A DNA stretch of 64,000 bases from Candidatus Kapaibacterium sp. (GTDB taxonomy: Bacteria; Bacteroidota; Ignavibacteria; Kapaibacteriales; JAEUSM01), in NCBI GenBank assembly GCA_016788785.1, contig JAEUSM010000006.1, forward strand, positions 62,001 to 126,000, given 5' to 3'. Each line of letters opens with the position of its first letter. Position 1 is the stretch's first letter. The notes beneath the pieces are model-generated. The model was given only the letters and a program-made list of their open reading frames with translations. It was not told where the DNA came from and made no database searches. The position numbers and the translations under genes were made by a program. Of this stretch, positions 6,580-15,191 are shown piece after piece.

Positions 6580-9189
6580 ATGAAAAACATACGTTTACTA
6601 CTATTGCTTTTCTGCATTTCAACAAGTGTTGTGTTTGCAGATACAGCAAAAAAAATATCAGCTACAAAATTCTTACAAATGGATAAATCCAAAGAATTTT
6701 TAGCTTCAACTGCAAGAGTTCAGGAATTTAAAGTTTCTACAACTGAGATGACTTCTTCTTTACAAGGAGTTACCAATGTAGAAATTTCTAATTTTCCAAT
6801 ATCACTGCAAGAATTAGGAACTGTGGTTTTAGAACGAGGAAGTGCAGTTATGGATGATTTTACCAATATTGTCCATGAAACTAAAAATGGTAATGTAAAA
6901 ATTGCAGTTCCACAAATGGATGTTTATAAAGGGTATATTGTTGGAAATGAAGACTCAAAAGTTTTTATAAATGTTACAGATGGTATGATGGTCGGATTCA
7001 TCGAAAATGATGGTATCCGTCATATAATCTCACCGAATGTAGAAGCTGAAACTAATAGACTTACCTTCAAAACACACTATATCACTCCTGAAAAAGATTT
7101 CAGACTTTTGGGTGAAGAAACTTCCTACAAATGTCAACCGATGGATTTATTGAGTGAACAAGAAGTTGCCGATATAATTGAACGTCGTAAAAATAAAAAC
7201 TACGAAGAAACAATGGCTGATTATACTAAGCTATTGGAAGTAGAAATGGCGATTGAGACTGATGGTCGTTTGTATACTCGTTTTAATGGAAATATAGAAA
7301 CATTAACTCGATACGTTAATACTATTTGGTCAATGGTTAATTACATTTATTCGGAGCAATTAAATATCCGATTCAAAATTGTACATTTGAATATCTTAGA
7401 TCCTGATACAGATCCATATAACAATGAAACGAATATTGGAACCCTACTTCAACGATTCATTAATGAATGGAATGGAACCAAAACTAATGTACGACGTGAT
7501 GTTGCACATTTAATGACGTTTTTCACTAACTCTGGTGGAGGAGTTGTTGCGGGTGGTATAGCTCGTTTACAAGGACTTTGTAATATGCAAGGAGGTTATG
7601 CAGTTAGTGGTGTAACTGTTACGACTCAATTTGCAAATGTTTATCCAACAAGAGCATATACATGGGATGTGATGGTTGTTGCTCACGAAACGGGTCATTC
7701 ACTTGGTTCTTCTCATACTCATAACTGTGAAAATAATATTACAGGATATATCCCACCTTTAGATACTTGTGTTGTAGACTTACCTGTAACTCAAGATCCA
7801 TTAGGAACAGGAGATGCTTGTTACCAAAATCTTTCCTTAGTAAGAAGACCAGCAGATCCTGAAATTATGAGTTATTGTCACCTTCGCTACGAAAGTTCTA
7901 TGAAGTTGGTGTTTACCCCAAGAGTTGCAAAAAGAATTCGTGATTTTGTCAATAGTAGGGTTGGAACAACTGCTTCACGATGTGTAAGTGAACCAACAAA
8001 AATTATTGAGTTGACTTATCCATTAGGTTTTAGAAACGATTTAAATCAACCTCAAGTTCTTTCAGGTACTCCAAAAATTAAATGGGCTTACAGTGCGGAT
8101 GTTTCTGCTGTGAAATTAGAATATTCTACTAACAGTGGTTCTACTTGGGAATTGATTGAAAACAATATTCCTGCAGTTTCTGGAAGAGATAATGGTTATG
8201 CATGGTCTATTCCTAAAAACTTAACTACAAACAATGGTCTCATTAGAATTTCAGACGTGAATGACGCTTCTATTGCAGATACTTCTATGGCTACCTTTGG
8301 AATTGAACAACAAGAGCTTAAATTAACTAAACCTGTTTTTGGTCAAGAACTAGGTCAGGGTGATCTTGTTTCGATTACTTGGGAAAAGGATAATGTTGCA
8401 AATTGTAAGGTGGAATTTTTTAATGGTACAAGCTGGCAAACATTAATTGCTTCAACTCCAGGTACATCATACAATTGGACGGTACCTGCGATTGCTATAG
8501 AAAATGGAAGAATCAGAGTTTCTGATGCATCCAATTCTGATTTGGCAGCAACAGCTGATGAACTGAAACTTGGAATACCAACTTTAACCGTGGTAAAACC
8601 TTTAACTCAAGATTCCATTTGTATTGGATTTAGAAACGATCTTAACTGGCAATCCCGATTTATAGACAGAATTAGAATTCGTTTTAGTGATGATGGCGGT
8701 AATCTCAAAAATGTGCCAAGTGGATTGAATGTTGATGCAACGTTAGGTACATTTAGTTGGAATGTATCAAACAGTTTACTTGAGACTACAAATGGTAGAA
8801 TTGAATTTACCAATCAAACAACAGGCGCGAATAGTGGAACTGTTTTAGCAACTATAAATAATGTAGAATTCAAAAAATGTGTTCCTACTTCTGTAGCAGA
8901 TTTTTCAGGAGCAGAATCGGTGTTATCTCTTGATGAGATTATCCCTAATCCTGCAAAAGAAAAAGCAATTATGAACTTGTCAATTTTCAATGAAATTCCA
9001 TCTGCTCAATTGGATGTAACAATTACTTCCATCAAAGGTGAAATATTGGCAAAAGTATTTGTACCAAAACCGATGATGGGTATGAATACAATTACATTAC
9101 CAATCGAAAACTTAGCTACTGGAACATACTATGTTGTTGCACGTTATGGTTCTTTCTCAACGTTCAAACAATTGACTGTCATTAAATAA
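6580..9189 (+). CDS. Secreted metzincin metalloprotease with T9SS sorting tail
   Basis: A large exported protease (869 residues from the ATG at 6580; an ATG at 6568, which directly abuts tmk, adds four residues). It has a clear signal peptide (KNIRLLLLLFCISTSVVFA), a pro-region, then a reprolysin-like zinc domain with HETGHSLGSSH (H373, E374, H377, H383 counted from 6568) and the Met-turn IMSY (M434). Several beta-sandwich repeats follow. The C-terminus has the T9SS type A sorting features (IPNPAKEKA, LATGTYYVVARYG, FKQLTVIK), so it is expected to cross the outer membrane by type IX secretion and be anchored or released. No T9SS machinery lies nearby. Confidence 0.9.
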   Translation: MKNIRLLLLLFCISTSVVFADTAKKISATKFLQMDKSKEFLASTARVQEFKVSTTEMTSSLQGVTNVEISNFPISLQELGTVVLERGSAVMDDFTNIVHETKNGNVKIAVPQMDVYKGYIVGNEDSKVFINVTDGMMVGFIENDGIRHIISPNVEAETNRLTFKTHYITPEKDFRLLGEETSYKCQPMDLLSEQEVADIIERRKNKNYEETMADYTKLLEVEMAIETDGRLYTRFNGNIETLTRYVNTIWSMVNYIYSEQLNIRFKIVHLNILDPDTDPYNNETNIGTLLQRFINEWNGTKTNVRRDVAHLMTFFTNSGGGVVAGGIARLQGLCNMQGGYAVSGVTVTTQFANVYPTRAYTWDVMVVAHETGHSLGSSHTHNCENNITGYIPPLDTCVVDLPVTQDPLGTGDACYQNLSLVRRPADPEIMSYCHLRYESSMKLVFTPRVAKRIRDFVNSRVGTTASRCVSEPTKIIELTYPLGFRNDLNQPQVLSGTPKIKWAYSADVSAVKLEYSTNSGSTWELIENNIPAVSGRDNGYAWSIPKNLTTNNGLIRISDVNDASIADTSMATFGIEQQELKLTKPVFGQELGQGDLVSITWEKDNVANCKVEFFNGTSWQTLIASTPGTSYNWTVPAIAIENGRIRVSDASNSDLAATADELKLGIPTLTVVKPLTQDSICIGFRNDLNWQSRFIDRIRIRFSDDGGNLKNVPSGLNVDATLGTFSWNVSNSLLETTNGRIEFTNQTTGANSGTVLATINNVEFKKCVPTSVADFSGAESVLSLDEIIPNPAKEKAIMNLSIFNEIPSAQLDVTITSIKGEILAKVFVPKPMMGMNTITLPIENLATGTYYVVARYGSFSTFKQLTVIK

Positions 9190-9214
9190 CCATTTCAAAT
9201 CTTTCTTGAATCCT

Positions 9215-9249
9215 AAGGCGAATATGAATTCATATTCGCCTTACTTTTG
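9215..9249 (+). terminator. 28-base perfect palindrome overlapping a promoter
   Basis: The arms AAGGCGAATATGAA (9215-9228) and TTCATATTCGCCTT (9229-9242) pair perfectly. The tail ACTTTTG is T-rich, so this is a likely terminator for the protease gene. Its last base is also the first base of TACTTTTG, the -7 element of the next gene. Confidence 0.7.
9242..9249 (+). promoter_or_regulatory. Bacteroidetes-type -7 element TACTTTTG
   Basis: TACTTTTG matches TAnnTTTG and lies 13 bases before the GTG start at 9262. Transcription near 9256 would leave a leader of about six bases. It abuts the preceding palindromic terminator. Confidence 0.5.
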
Positions 9250-9261
9250 TAAAAAATACTC

Positions 9262-10164
9262 GTGTCACTATTAAACTCTCTCATAGTTGGAACAATGCCC
9301 TTGATACCAAAAGGGATTGTCAAAAAAATTTCTCAACGCTACATAGCTGGTGATTCAATTGCAGATGCTATTAGAGTAGCAAAACAGTTAGAATCCGTTA
9401 ATGTAGTTGCTACAATTGATGTTCTTGGTGAATTTAAAACACTCAAGGAGCAAGTAGAACGAGAAAAGAAAGAAACTATTCGATTACTCCATGCAATTAA
9501 AGAACATCAACTGAAAAGCTATTTGAGTATTAAGTTGACTTCAATAGGAATGGATATTGATGAGGACTATTGTTTTGAAAACTTGCTTGAAATAGTCACA
9601 ATTGCAAGTGAAGAAGGAATATTTGTTCGATTAGATATGGAGAACTCTCCATACACTTCAAAGACATTAGATATGTATCGAAAAATTCGTGAGAAAGGTT
9701 TTTCGAATATTGGTGTAGTGATTCAAGCGTATCTAAAACGCAGTGAAGCAGATATTCAATCTCTTTTAGAATACAAACCTTCTATTCGTTTATGCAAAGG
9801 AATCTATGTGGAATCTGCTGACATTGCCTTTAAAGATCCTGACCATATTCGCACTAACTACAAAAAATTATATCACTTACTTATCGAAAATGGAGCTTAC
9901 AGTTGTTTAGCAACTCATGATGTAGCTTTGATTGATTATTGCTTACAAGACATCGAAAAACAACAATTTTCGAAAGAACAATTTGAGTTTCAAATGCTAT
10001 TGGGAGTTAAAGAAGAAGAACGAACAAAAATTGTTCAAAAAGGTCATACTATGAGGGTGTATATTCCATTTGGCGAGGATTGGTATGGTTACTCAACTCG
10101 CAGATTAAAAGAAAATCCACAGATAGCGTTATACGTGACAAAAGCTCTTTTTAGACTTGGTTAG
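9262..10164 (+). CDS. Proline dehydrogenase
   Basis: A 300-residue single-domain proline dehydrogenase of the PRODH/PutA barrel family, oxidising proline to pyrroline-5-carboxylate with FAD and feeding electrons to quinone. Family stretches visible are YLSIKLTSIGMD, FVRLDMENS, VIQAYLKRSEAD, IRLCKGIYVES, CLATHD and the C-terminal YIPFGEDWYGYSTRRLKENP, which holds the paired arginines that bind proline carboxylate. The start is a GTG at 9262, nearly leaderless; ATG at 9295 is an alternative that would shorten the first helix. The P5C dehydrogenase partner is not in the window. The gene runs tail to tail into cheB-like 10151 with a 14-base overlap. Confidence 0.9.
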   Translation: MSLLNSLIVGTMPLIPKGIVKKISQRYIAGDSIADAIRVAKQLESVNVVATIDVLGEFKTLKEQVEREKKETIRLLHAIKEHQLKSYLSIKLTSIGMDIDEDYCFENLLEIVTIASEEGIFVRLDMENSPYTSKTLDMYRKIREKGFSNIGVVIQAYLKRSEADIQSLLEYKPSIRLCKGIYVESADIAFKDPDHIRTNYKKLYHLLIENGAYSCLATHDVALIDYCLQDIEKQQFSKEQFEFQMLLGVKEEERTKIVQKGHTMRVYIPFGEDWYGYSTRRLKENPQIALYVTKALFRLG

Positions 10165-10756
10165 AACGTTGCAATAAAGCGGTAATATGCAATTCTAAAA
10201 CCTTCGGCATATCGTCAATAGCCACTGTAAGATTTTGTAATTCTGCTCGAATTATTGATTCTGGCATTGAAGGAGCAACAGCTGATTCTGGGGTTTGAAC
10301 AAAAATAGTTCCTTTCATTCGTTTCAATTCTTTGGCACCGTTTGTTCCATCGTAACCTAATCCACTCAAAACAATTCCAGTAGCATTTTTTTTAAAATAT
10401 TTTGCAGCTGAAAAAAACAACGGATCTGCTGATGGTTTCACAAAATTCACATCGGGTCCATCGCTAATAGTAATTGTAGCTTGTGAGTCAAAACTCATAT
10501 GATAACCACCAGGAGCAATATATACAGTACATGGTTCAAAGGGGACTCTCTTTCTTACGACCACAACCTTTCTATCCAAAGCTGCGTCTAATCGTTCTGC
10601 AAAACTATTTAACATCCACTCAGGTCCATGTTGAACGATACAAAACGAAGTATGAAAACGAAGAATATCTGCAGTACATTGAAGTAAAAAATTCAGAAGC
10701 AACTTTGGACCTCCAGTTGAAGAAGCAAGTACAATTGGGAAGAGATTTTTTACCAT
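10151..10756 (-). CDS. Stand-alone CheB-type methylesterase domain
   Basis: 201 residues covering only the CheB catalytic domain, which removes methyl groups (or deamidates) on chemoreceptor glutamates. The triad is visible: ASSTGGP with S13, VQHGPEW with H43 and LSGLGYDGTNGA with D136; APGGYHM at 81-87 is also typical. The usual N-terminal receiver domain is missing, and the ATG start leaves no room for one. No cheR or receptor gene is nearby, so its target is unknown. A methylesterase-fold enzyme in another sensory pathway is possible. Its 3' end overlaps proline dehydrogenase by 14 bases. Confidence 0.87.
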   Translation of the reverse strand: MVKNLFPIVLASSTGGPKLLLNFLLQCTADILRFHTSFCIVQHGPEWMLNSFAERLDAALDRKVVVVRKRVPFEPCTVYIAPGGYHMSFDSQATITISDGPDVNFVKPSADPLFFSAAKYFKKNATGIVLSGLGYDGTNGAKELKRMKGTIFVQTPESAVAPSMPESIIRAELQNLTVAIDDMPKVLELHITALLQRSNQV

Positions 10757-10808
10757 CAGGTGAATTTGGTTATTAATTTCACAATAGTGTCGTTATAAGA
10801 AAATACAG

Positions 10809-10816
10809 TATATTTG
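10809..10816 (+). promoter_or_regulatory. Bacteroidetes-type -7 element TATATTTG
   Basis: TATATTTG (TAnnTTTG) lies 33 bases before the ATG at 10849, with an expected start near 10823. It would drive the endonuclease/phosphatase-family gene and the kinase gene after it. Confidence 0.6.
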
Positions 10817-10848
10817 CGAAGGAACGACAACTGTAAGTAGTATTTAAA

Positions 10849-11718
10849 ATGATACAAATAAAAGATTTTCTACATAGGAAAAAAATACTGATTTTGATTG
10901 TTTGTTTGTTGATTGTTCAATTCACTCAACTGATTGCTCAACAAAAACAAATACGAATTGGTACTTTTAATATTGAATGGTTAGGAGATGGTAATGCTGA
11001 TACAATTCGAAGAAATGAAAATGACTATCTTGCGATCGCAAAAATAATCGAAACCATTGATTGTGATGTTTTAGCGTTACAAGAAATAGAAAATGAAGAT
11101 GCATTGAGGAAAGTAATGGATAAAGTAAAAAGAAAGTATTATTTATTCATTGACACTTCAACAAAAAACTTACATAAAGTTGCCATTTTATATGACAAGT
11201 CATTTCAAAAAATTGATGAACAATTCATTCATTTATCTTTTCAAGAAATCTCTTACAAACGTCCTGCACTTTATCTTAAATTGAAAAAAAAGGACAAAGA
11301 ATTTGAATTTATTTCTTTACATCTAAAGTCTTCTAGTAAAAAGAATCATGATAAAAAGCAGAGCATTGTTTCACCAAAAGAAATTCGAACTAAACAAGCA
11401 AATGAGTTAATAGATTGGATGAAAAAACACCAAAAAAATCATGCAATTTTATTGGGTGATTTTAATGAAGAATATGAAAAAGGAACGATTTTGAAACAAT
11501 TTGAAAATACATTTAATTCGGTTGTTATATCCAAAAACATGATTAGTTGTGCTAATCCAAAATGGAAAATGATAGACCATATAATTTTACCCGAACATTT
11601 TCGTAAAACGTACAAAGTAGAACGATTGCAAAATTACAATCATCGAATTATGTACACAACAACCAATGCCCCCAAAATTTCAGATCATTGTTTATTGTAC
11701 TATACCTTACGTTACTAA
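10849..11718 (+). CDS. Exported endonuclease/exonuclease/phosphatase (EEP) family protein
   Basis: 289 residues with an N-terminal signal or anchor (ILILIVCLLIVQFTQLIAQ), so it acts outside the cytoplasm. The EEP fold is shown by IRIGTFNIEWLGDG, DVLALQEIENEDAL (metal-binding glutamate), FISLHLKSSS, HAILLGDFNEE (catalytic D and N) and the terminal ISDHCLLYYTL (SDH motif). All core residues are present, so it should be an active phosphodiesterase or nuclease, but nuclease versus phosphatase cannot be told apart. It is followed after two bases by the receiver-kinase gene, so they probably share a message. Confidence 0.88.
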   Translation: MIQIKDFLHRKKILILIVCLLIVQFTQLIAQQKQIRIGTFNIEWLGDGNADTIRRNENDYLAIAKIIETIDCDVLALQEIENEDALRKVMDKVKRKYYLFIDTSTKNLHKVAILYDKSFQKIDEQFIHLSFQEISYKRPALYLKLKKKDKEFEFISLHLKSSSKKNHDKKQSIVSPKEIRTKQANELIDWMKKHQKNHAILLGDFNEEYEKGTILKQFENTFNSVVISKNMISCANPKWKMIDHIILPEHFRKTYKVERLQNYNHRIMYTTTNAPKISDHCLLYYTLRY

Positions 11719-11720
11719 GA

Positions 11721-12863
11721 ATGAGCCAAAATACCGTCGCAAAAAAAACCGTTTTAGTTGTTGATGACATCGAACAGAATGTCATGGTTGTATCCCAAAT
11801 TCTGCGAACAGCAGGATATAATGTTATACCGGCTTTTTCTGGTGCTACAGCATTGGGAATATTGGAAAAACGGCAACCACATTTGGTTTTGCTGGATGTT
11901 ATGATGCCAGATATGGATGGATTTGAGGTGTGTGAACGTATAAAAAGTATGGAAAACTTACGTTCAATTCCTATCATTTTTTTGAGTGCATTACATGATA
12001 CTGACAAAAAAGTTAAAGCACTCGAAGTTGGTGGTGTTGATTATATTACAAAGCCCTTCCAAGAGGCAGAAGTAATTGCTCGTGTGAATTTGCATATTCG
12101 AACCCATGAATTAGAATTAGAACGTAAGATGCATATTGACCAATTGCAAGAGCTGAATTCTGAAAAAGATAGACTAATGGGTATTGTTTCACACGATTTA
12201 CGTTCTCCATTATCAGGTATTGTTGGGCTGTCTGAATTAATGAAAGAAGTACAAGAACCAGTTGACTCGGAATTTGTTCGTCAAATGTCCGAGGTCATTT
12301 ATTCTACTTCCAGTCACCTCATTAGTTTGGTAAATGATTTATTAGATATTGCAAAAATTGAATCCGGCGACCAACATAAATTGCAACTTACTAATGAGCC
12401 AATTTCCGAAATTTTCAAAAGTGTCAAAAATATCTTTTTCCAATTAGCAAAGCAAAAGAATATTGATTTTCTTTTAGAGTTACATGATGAAAATCTAACT
12501 ATTGATTGTGACATAGCCAAAATCAAACAGATCTTTAACAATCTGGTTTCAAATGCAATCAAATTTACTCCTGAAAATGGTTCTGTTTATTTAAAACATT
12601 CACATAACGATACTCATAATATTTTCAAAGTTCAAGACACAGGAATTGGTATTTCACCTGAAAACTTGCCAAAACTTTACGAAAAATTTGGTGATCACCA
12701 ACGATTAGGAACAGGTGGAGAAAAAGGTACAGGATTGGGAATGCCGATAGTGAAATCTTTTGTAGATTTACACAATGGAACTATTGAAATTAAAAGCGAA
12801 GTTGGAAAAGGAACTACCTTTGTAATCTCTTTACCAAAAGAAATTTCTTCTACTCAGAAATAA
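11721..12863 (+). CDS. Receiver domain - histidine kinase protein
   Basis: 380 residues and cytoplasmic. The N-terminal receiver domain has VLVVDD (residues 11-16), phosphoacceptor D59 in LVLLDVMMPD and K111. A short coiled linker leads to a HisKA domain with SHDLRSP (H158) and a HATPase domain with N-box VSNAIKFTPENGSVY, DTGIGI and GTGLGMPIV. The receiver-first order without transmembrane or sensor region marks a relay kinase that takes phosphate from another kinase. An HPt protein is encoded at 35989. The start is the ATG two bases after the preceding stop; an upstream ATG inside that gene is not used. Its 3' end overlaps the convergent PASTA gene by 14 bases. Confidence 0.93.
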   Translation: MSQNTVAKKTVLVVDDIEQNVMVVSQILRTAGYNVIPAFSGATALGILEKRQPHLVLLDVMMPDMDGFEVCERIKSMENLRSIPIIFLSALHDTDKKVKALEVGGVDYITKPFQEAEVIARVNLHIRTHELELERKMHIDQLQELNSEKDRLMGIVSHDLRSPLSGIVGLSELMKEVQEPVDSEFVRQMSEVIYSTSSHLISLVNDLLDIAKIESGDQHKLQLTNEPISEIFKSVKNIFFQLAKQKNIDFLLELHDENLTIDCDIAKIKQIFNNLVSNAIKFTPENGSVYLKHSHNDTHNIFKVQDTGIGISPENLPKLYEKFGDHQRLGTGGEKGTGLGMPIVKSFVDLHNGTIEIKSEVGKGTTFVISLPKEISSTQK

Positions 12864-13587
12864 CTACATTTATTTTAGTATTTGGAGCAACCTTAGTGCC
12901 TGCAGTGGGTTGTTGTTGAATGATATACCCTGGGTCATAGGTTTCATTTCTTTGAAATGTTATATCTCCAATAATCAAATCAAATTGTTTTAAAAGATTT
13001 TCTGCATCTTCACGAGACAAATCAATGATTGATGGCACAACTAATGCAGTTGATGAACCTTTACTAATCACTAAAGCAATTGGATCGAGAGGGTTGATAA
13101 TTTGACCGGAAGGAAAATTTTGAGCTATCACATAGTTTTCTGTTACAGATTCGCTAAATTCATATCGTTCCGTAGCGTTAGAAAGACCTAAACGGATTAA
13201 CTCAACCCTTGCGTCACGAATTGGTTTTCCGACCAAAAAAGGCATTCGTAACGTTTCTTTGCCTTTGCTGACTGTCAAATACACTCTTCGACCTTCTTTC
13301 ACCTTTGTTCCACCGAAAGGTAATTGAGTAATAACGACGCCTGCTGGAATTTTATCATTAAATTGTTCAGATATTCCTTGTACTATCAAACCAGATTTTA
13401 ATATTGCTTCTTTTGCTTCTTCAGAATTCAAATTTTCAACATTTGGAACGACGATAATGTCATTTTTTGAAACAACTAATGGTAATATTATCGAGTCTAA
13501 TAAAAACACTAAAAGTACAAAAACGGAGAGAAATCCGCTTATTACTAATAGGTACTGTGTGGCTTTTTGTTGGAGTATTTTCTTCAT
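12850..13587 (-). CDS. Membrane-anchored PASTA-domain protein
   Basis: 245 residues: a short cytoplasmic start (MKKILQQKATQY), one transmembrane helix (about 14-36) and three PASTA repeats outside (about 43-110, 112-178 and 180-245), recognisable by VPNVENLNSEEAKEAI, MPFLVGKPIRDARVEL and VPSIIDLSREDAENLL. PASTA domains bind muropeptides or transpeptidase partners. Here there is no kinase or transpeptidase domain, only the anchor, so it may bind peptidoglycan or steer a cell-wall enzyme. The ATG at 13587 is chosen because upstream codons encode no signal and run into the divergent promoter region. Confidence 0.88.
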   Translation of the reverse strand: MKKILQQKATQYLLVISGFLSVFVLLVFLLDSIILPLVVSKNDIIVVPNVENLNSEEAKEAILKSGLIVQGISEQFNDKIPAGVVITQLPFGGTKVKEGRRVYLTVSKGKETLRMPFLVGKPIRDARVELIRLGLSNATERYEFSESVTENYVIAQNFPSGQIINPLDPIALVISKGSSTALVVPSIIDLSREDAENLLKQFDLIIGDITFQRNETYDPGYIIQQQPTAGTKVAPNTKINVVISE

Positions 13588-13626
13588 AACTTTTTTCTTT
13601 TCTCTGTAAAAATACAAAGAAATTTC

Positions 13627-13634
13627 TATTTTTG
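13627..13634 (+). promoter_or_regulatory. Bacteroidetes-type -7 element TATTTTTG
   Basis: TATTTTTG matches TAnnTTTG and lies 36 bases before the ATG at 13671 in the divergent gap with the PASTA gene. Expected start is near 13641. Confidence 0.5.
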
Positions 13635-13670
13635 AAGAAATCAATGGCAAATAGACACTAATCGAATACC

Positions 13671-14864
13671 ATGTTACCACAAATTCAACAAGATTTTGCT
13701 AAGAAATTTGAAATTCAAGACATTGACCAATTTAGAACCGAATTAGGCAATCAAATTGGTTGCCCGATAGAGTTTAAAATAAGTGAAATGCCTATTTTTG
13801 TTTCAAGACAATTTAAAAAAACACTCGAAGATTGCTCAATCGAACTTTTGTTGCAATGTACATCTGATGAATATATCAACAAAACTCAATTCCTACTGGA
13901 AGAACAATTTACTGTTCCAAATCAATCAAAAAAACCATTATTTGCAGTTGTTGATTTTGCTGTAACTAAAAATTCTTTAACTGGAGAATATGAACCAAAA
14001 TTAGTAGAACTTCAAGGATTTCCATCGTTGTATGGATATCAGTATTATTATGCAGAATTTGCTCGAAAACAATATTCAATTGATGAGAAATACGATAGTT
14101 TTTTTAGTTCACTGACCTATGAAACATTTCATAGTATTCTCAAAGAAGCAATTTGTGGGAATGTTCCTTCTGAAAATGTGATTTTATTGGAATTACGTCC
14201 AGAAGAACAAAAAACAAAACCAGATTTTTATGCTTTGAAAAAACTTTTGGGAATTGAATCTGTTAATATTGAAGATGTTGTTGTAAAAGGTACGCAGTTA
14301 TTTTATGTTCGTGATGGGAAAGAAATACACATCAAACGAATTTTTAACAGGACAATAATCGATGAACTTCAACAAGAACAAGCATCAATTCCAATAACAT
14401 GGAATCAAAACTATGATGTAGAATGGGCTGGACACCCAAATTGGTACTTTTTGATAAGTAAATATACATTACCTTTTTTCAATCATCCCTGTGTACCTAA
14501 AACATTTTTTTTAGATACTGTTCAACTTGATGGATTAGATTTGACTTCTTTTGTATTAAAGCCACTCTTTTCTTTTGCTGGAAAAGGGGTTATCATTCAT
14601 CCAACGATGGATGATATTTCAATAATACCACCCAACGAACGTAAAAACTATATCCTTCAAGAGAAGATTGAATATGATCCTTGCATTTATACGCCTTACG
14701 GAATGAATAAAGTAGAGATTCGAGTTATGATGGTCTGGCTTCCAGAATGGGAAAAACCACTTCCAGTCTCTTCATTAACTCGTAGTGGTAGAGGTGAAAT
14801 GATGGGAGTTCGGTATAATACCATTCCATGGACAGGATCTGCAGGATGTTTTTTTGAAGTGTAA
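13671..14864 (+). CDS. ATP-grasp-like protein of unknown substrate
   Basis: 397 residues, cytoplasmic. I do not recognise a named enzyme, but several stretches resemble ATP-grasp ligases: EPKLVELQGFPSLYG near residue 105, FVLKPLFSFAGKGVII near 298 (lysine before a glycine-rich loop, as in ATP-binding loops) and YILQEKIEYDP near 325, followed by EIRVMMVW and NTIPWTGSAG that could hold metal-binding residues. Circularly permuted ATP-grasp proteins are of similar size. The start is the ATG 37 bases after a TATTTTTG element. It faces the PASTA gene divergently. The reaction could be a carboxylate-amine ligation, but nothing shows the substrate. Confidence 0.6.
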   Translation: MLPQIQQDFAKKFEIQDIDQFRTELGNQIGCPIEFKISEMPIFVSRQFKKTLEDCSIELLLQCTSDEYINKTQFLLEEQFTVPNQSKKPLFAVVDFAVTKNSLTGEYEPKLVELQGFPSLYGYQYYYAEFARKQYSIDEKYDSFFSSLTYETFHSILKEAICGNVPSENVILLELRPEEQKTKPDFYALKKLLGIESVNIEDVVVKGTQLFYVRDGKEIHIKRIFNRTIIDELQQEQASIPITWNQNYDVEWAGHPNWYFLISKYTLPFFNHPCVPKTFFLDTVQLDGLDLTSFVLKPLFSFAGKGVIIHPTMDDISIIPPNERKNYILQEKIEYDPCIYTPYGMNKVEIRVMMVWLPEWEKPLPVSSLTRSGRGEMMGVRYNTIPWTGSAGCFFEV

Positions 14865-14902
14865 ATTACGAACATTTATTTCCATTATTACAACAAGTCG
14901 AA

Positions 14903-15190
14903 ATGTCAACTATAAGCAAAAAATTTGAAACTAAGGCTTCGAAAGAAGAGTTAAAAACATATATCAATACCAAGGTATTGTCTCGCCAAGAATTAGCACC
15001 GTTAATTAATTCCGCTGTTTGGAATGGTGATATATTAACAATCGATTCCAAATTTGGAAATGGAACAGTTACTCTATTAGATCAAGAAATAGAGGTAACT
15101 ATTCATTTGTCGATGTTTGGGTCAATGGCAAAATCTGCTATTGAAAGTTCCTTAGATAAAGGATTTAAGGAATTACCTCCAAAAAAATAA
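14903..15190 (+). CDS. Small protein resembling the polyhydroxyalkanoic acid system (PHA_gran_rgn) family
   Basis: A 95-residue basic protein. The pattern of an N-terminal helix, a central WNGDILTIDSKFGNGTVTL strand pair and a C-terminal FGSMAKSAIESSLDKGF helix matches the small proteins annotated as PHA granule/system proteins, which have no proven function and are often found without PHA genes. No PHA synthase is in the window. The gene sits one base before the dnaE start and is surely co-transcribed with it. Confidence 0.55.
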   Translation: MSTISKKFETKASKEELKTYINTKVLSRQELAPLINSAVWNGDILTIDSKFGNGTVTLLDQEIEVTIHLSMFGSMAKSAIESSLDKGFKELPPKK

Positions 15191-15191
15191 T

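Noticed and set aside
10483-10776. 97-residue open frame opposite the CheB-like gene
   Set aside because: It lies antisense to a well-supported gene with catalytic residues and has no features of its own.
13588-13680. N-terminal extension of the PASTA protein
   Set aside because: It covers the divergent promoter region and puts 31 unlikely residues before the membrane anchor.
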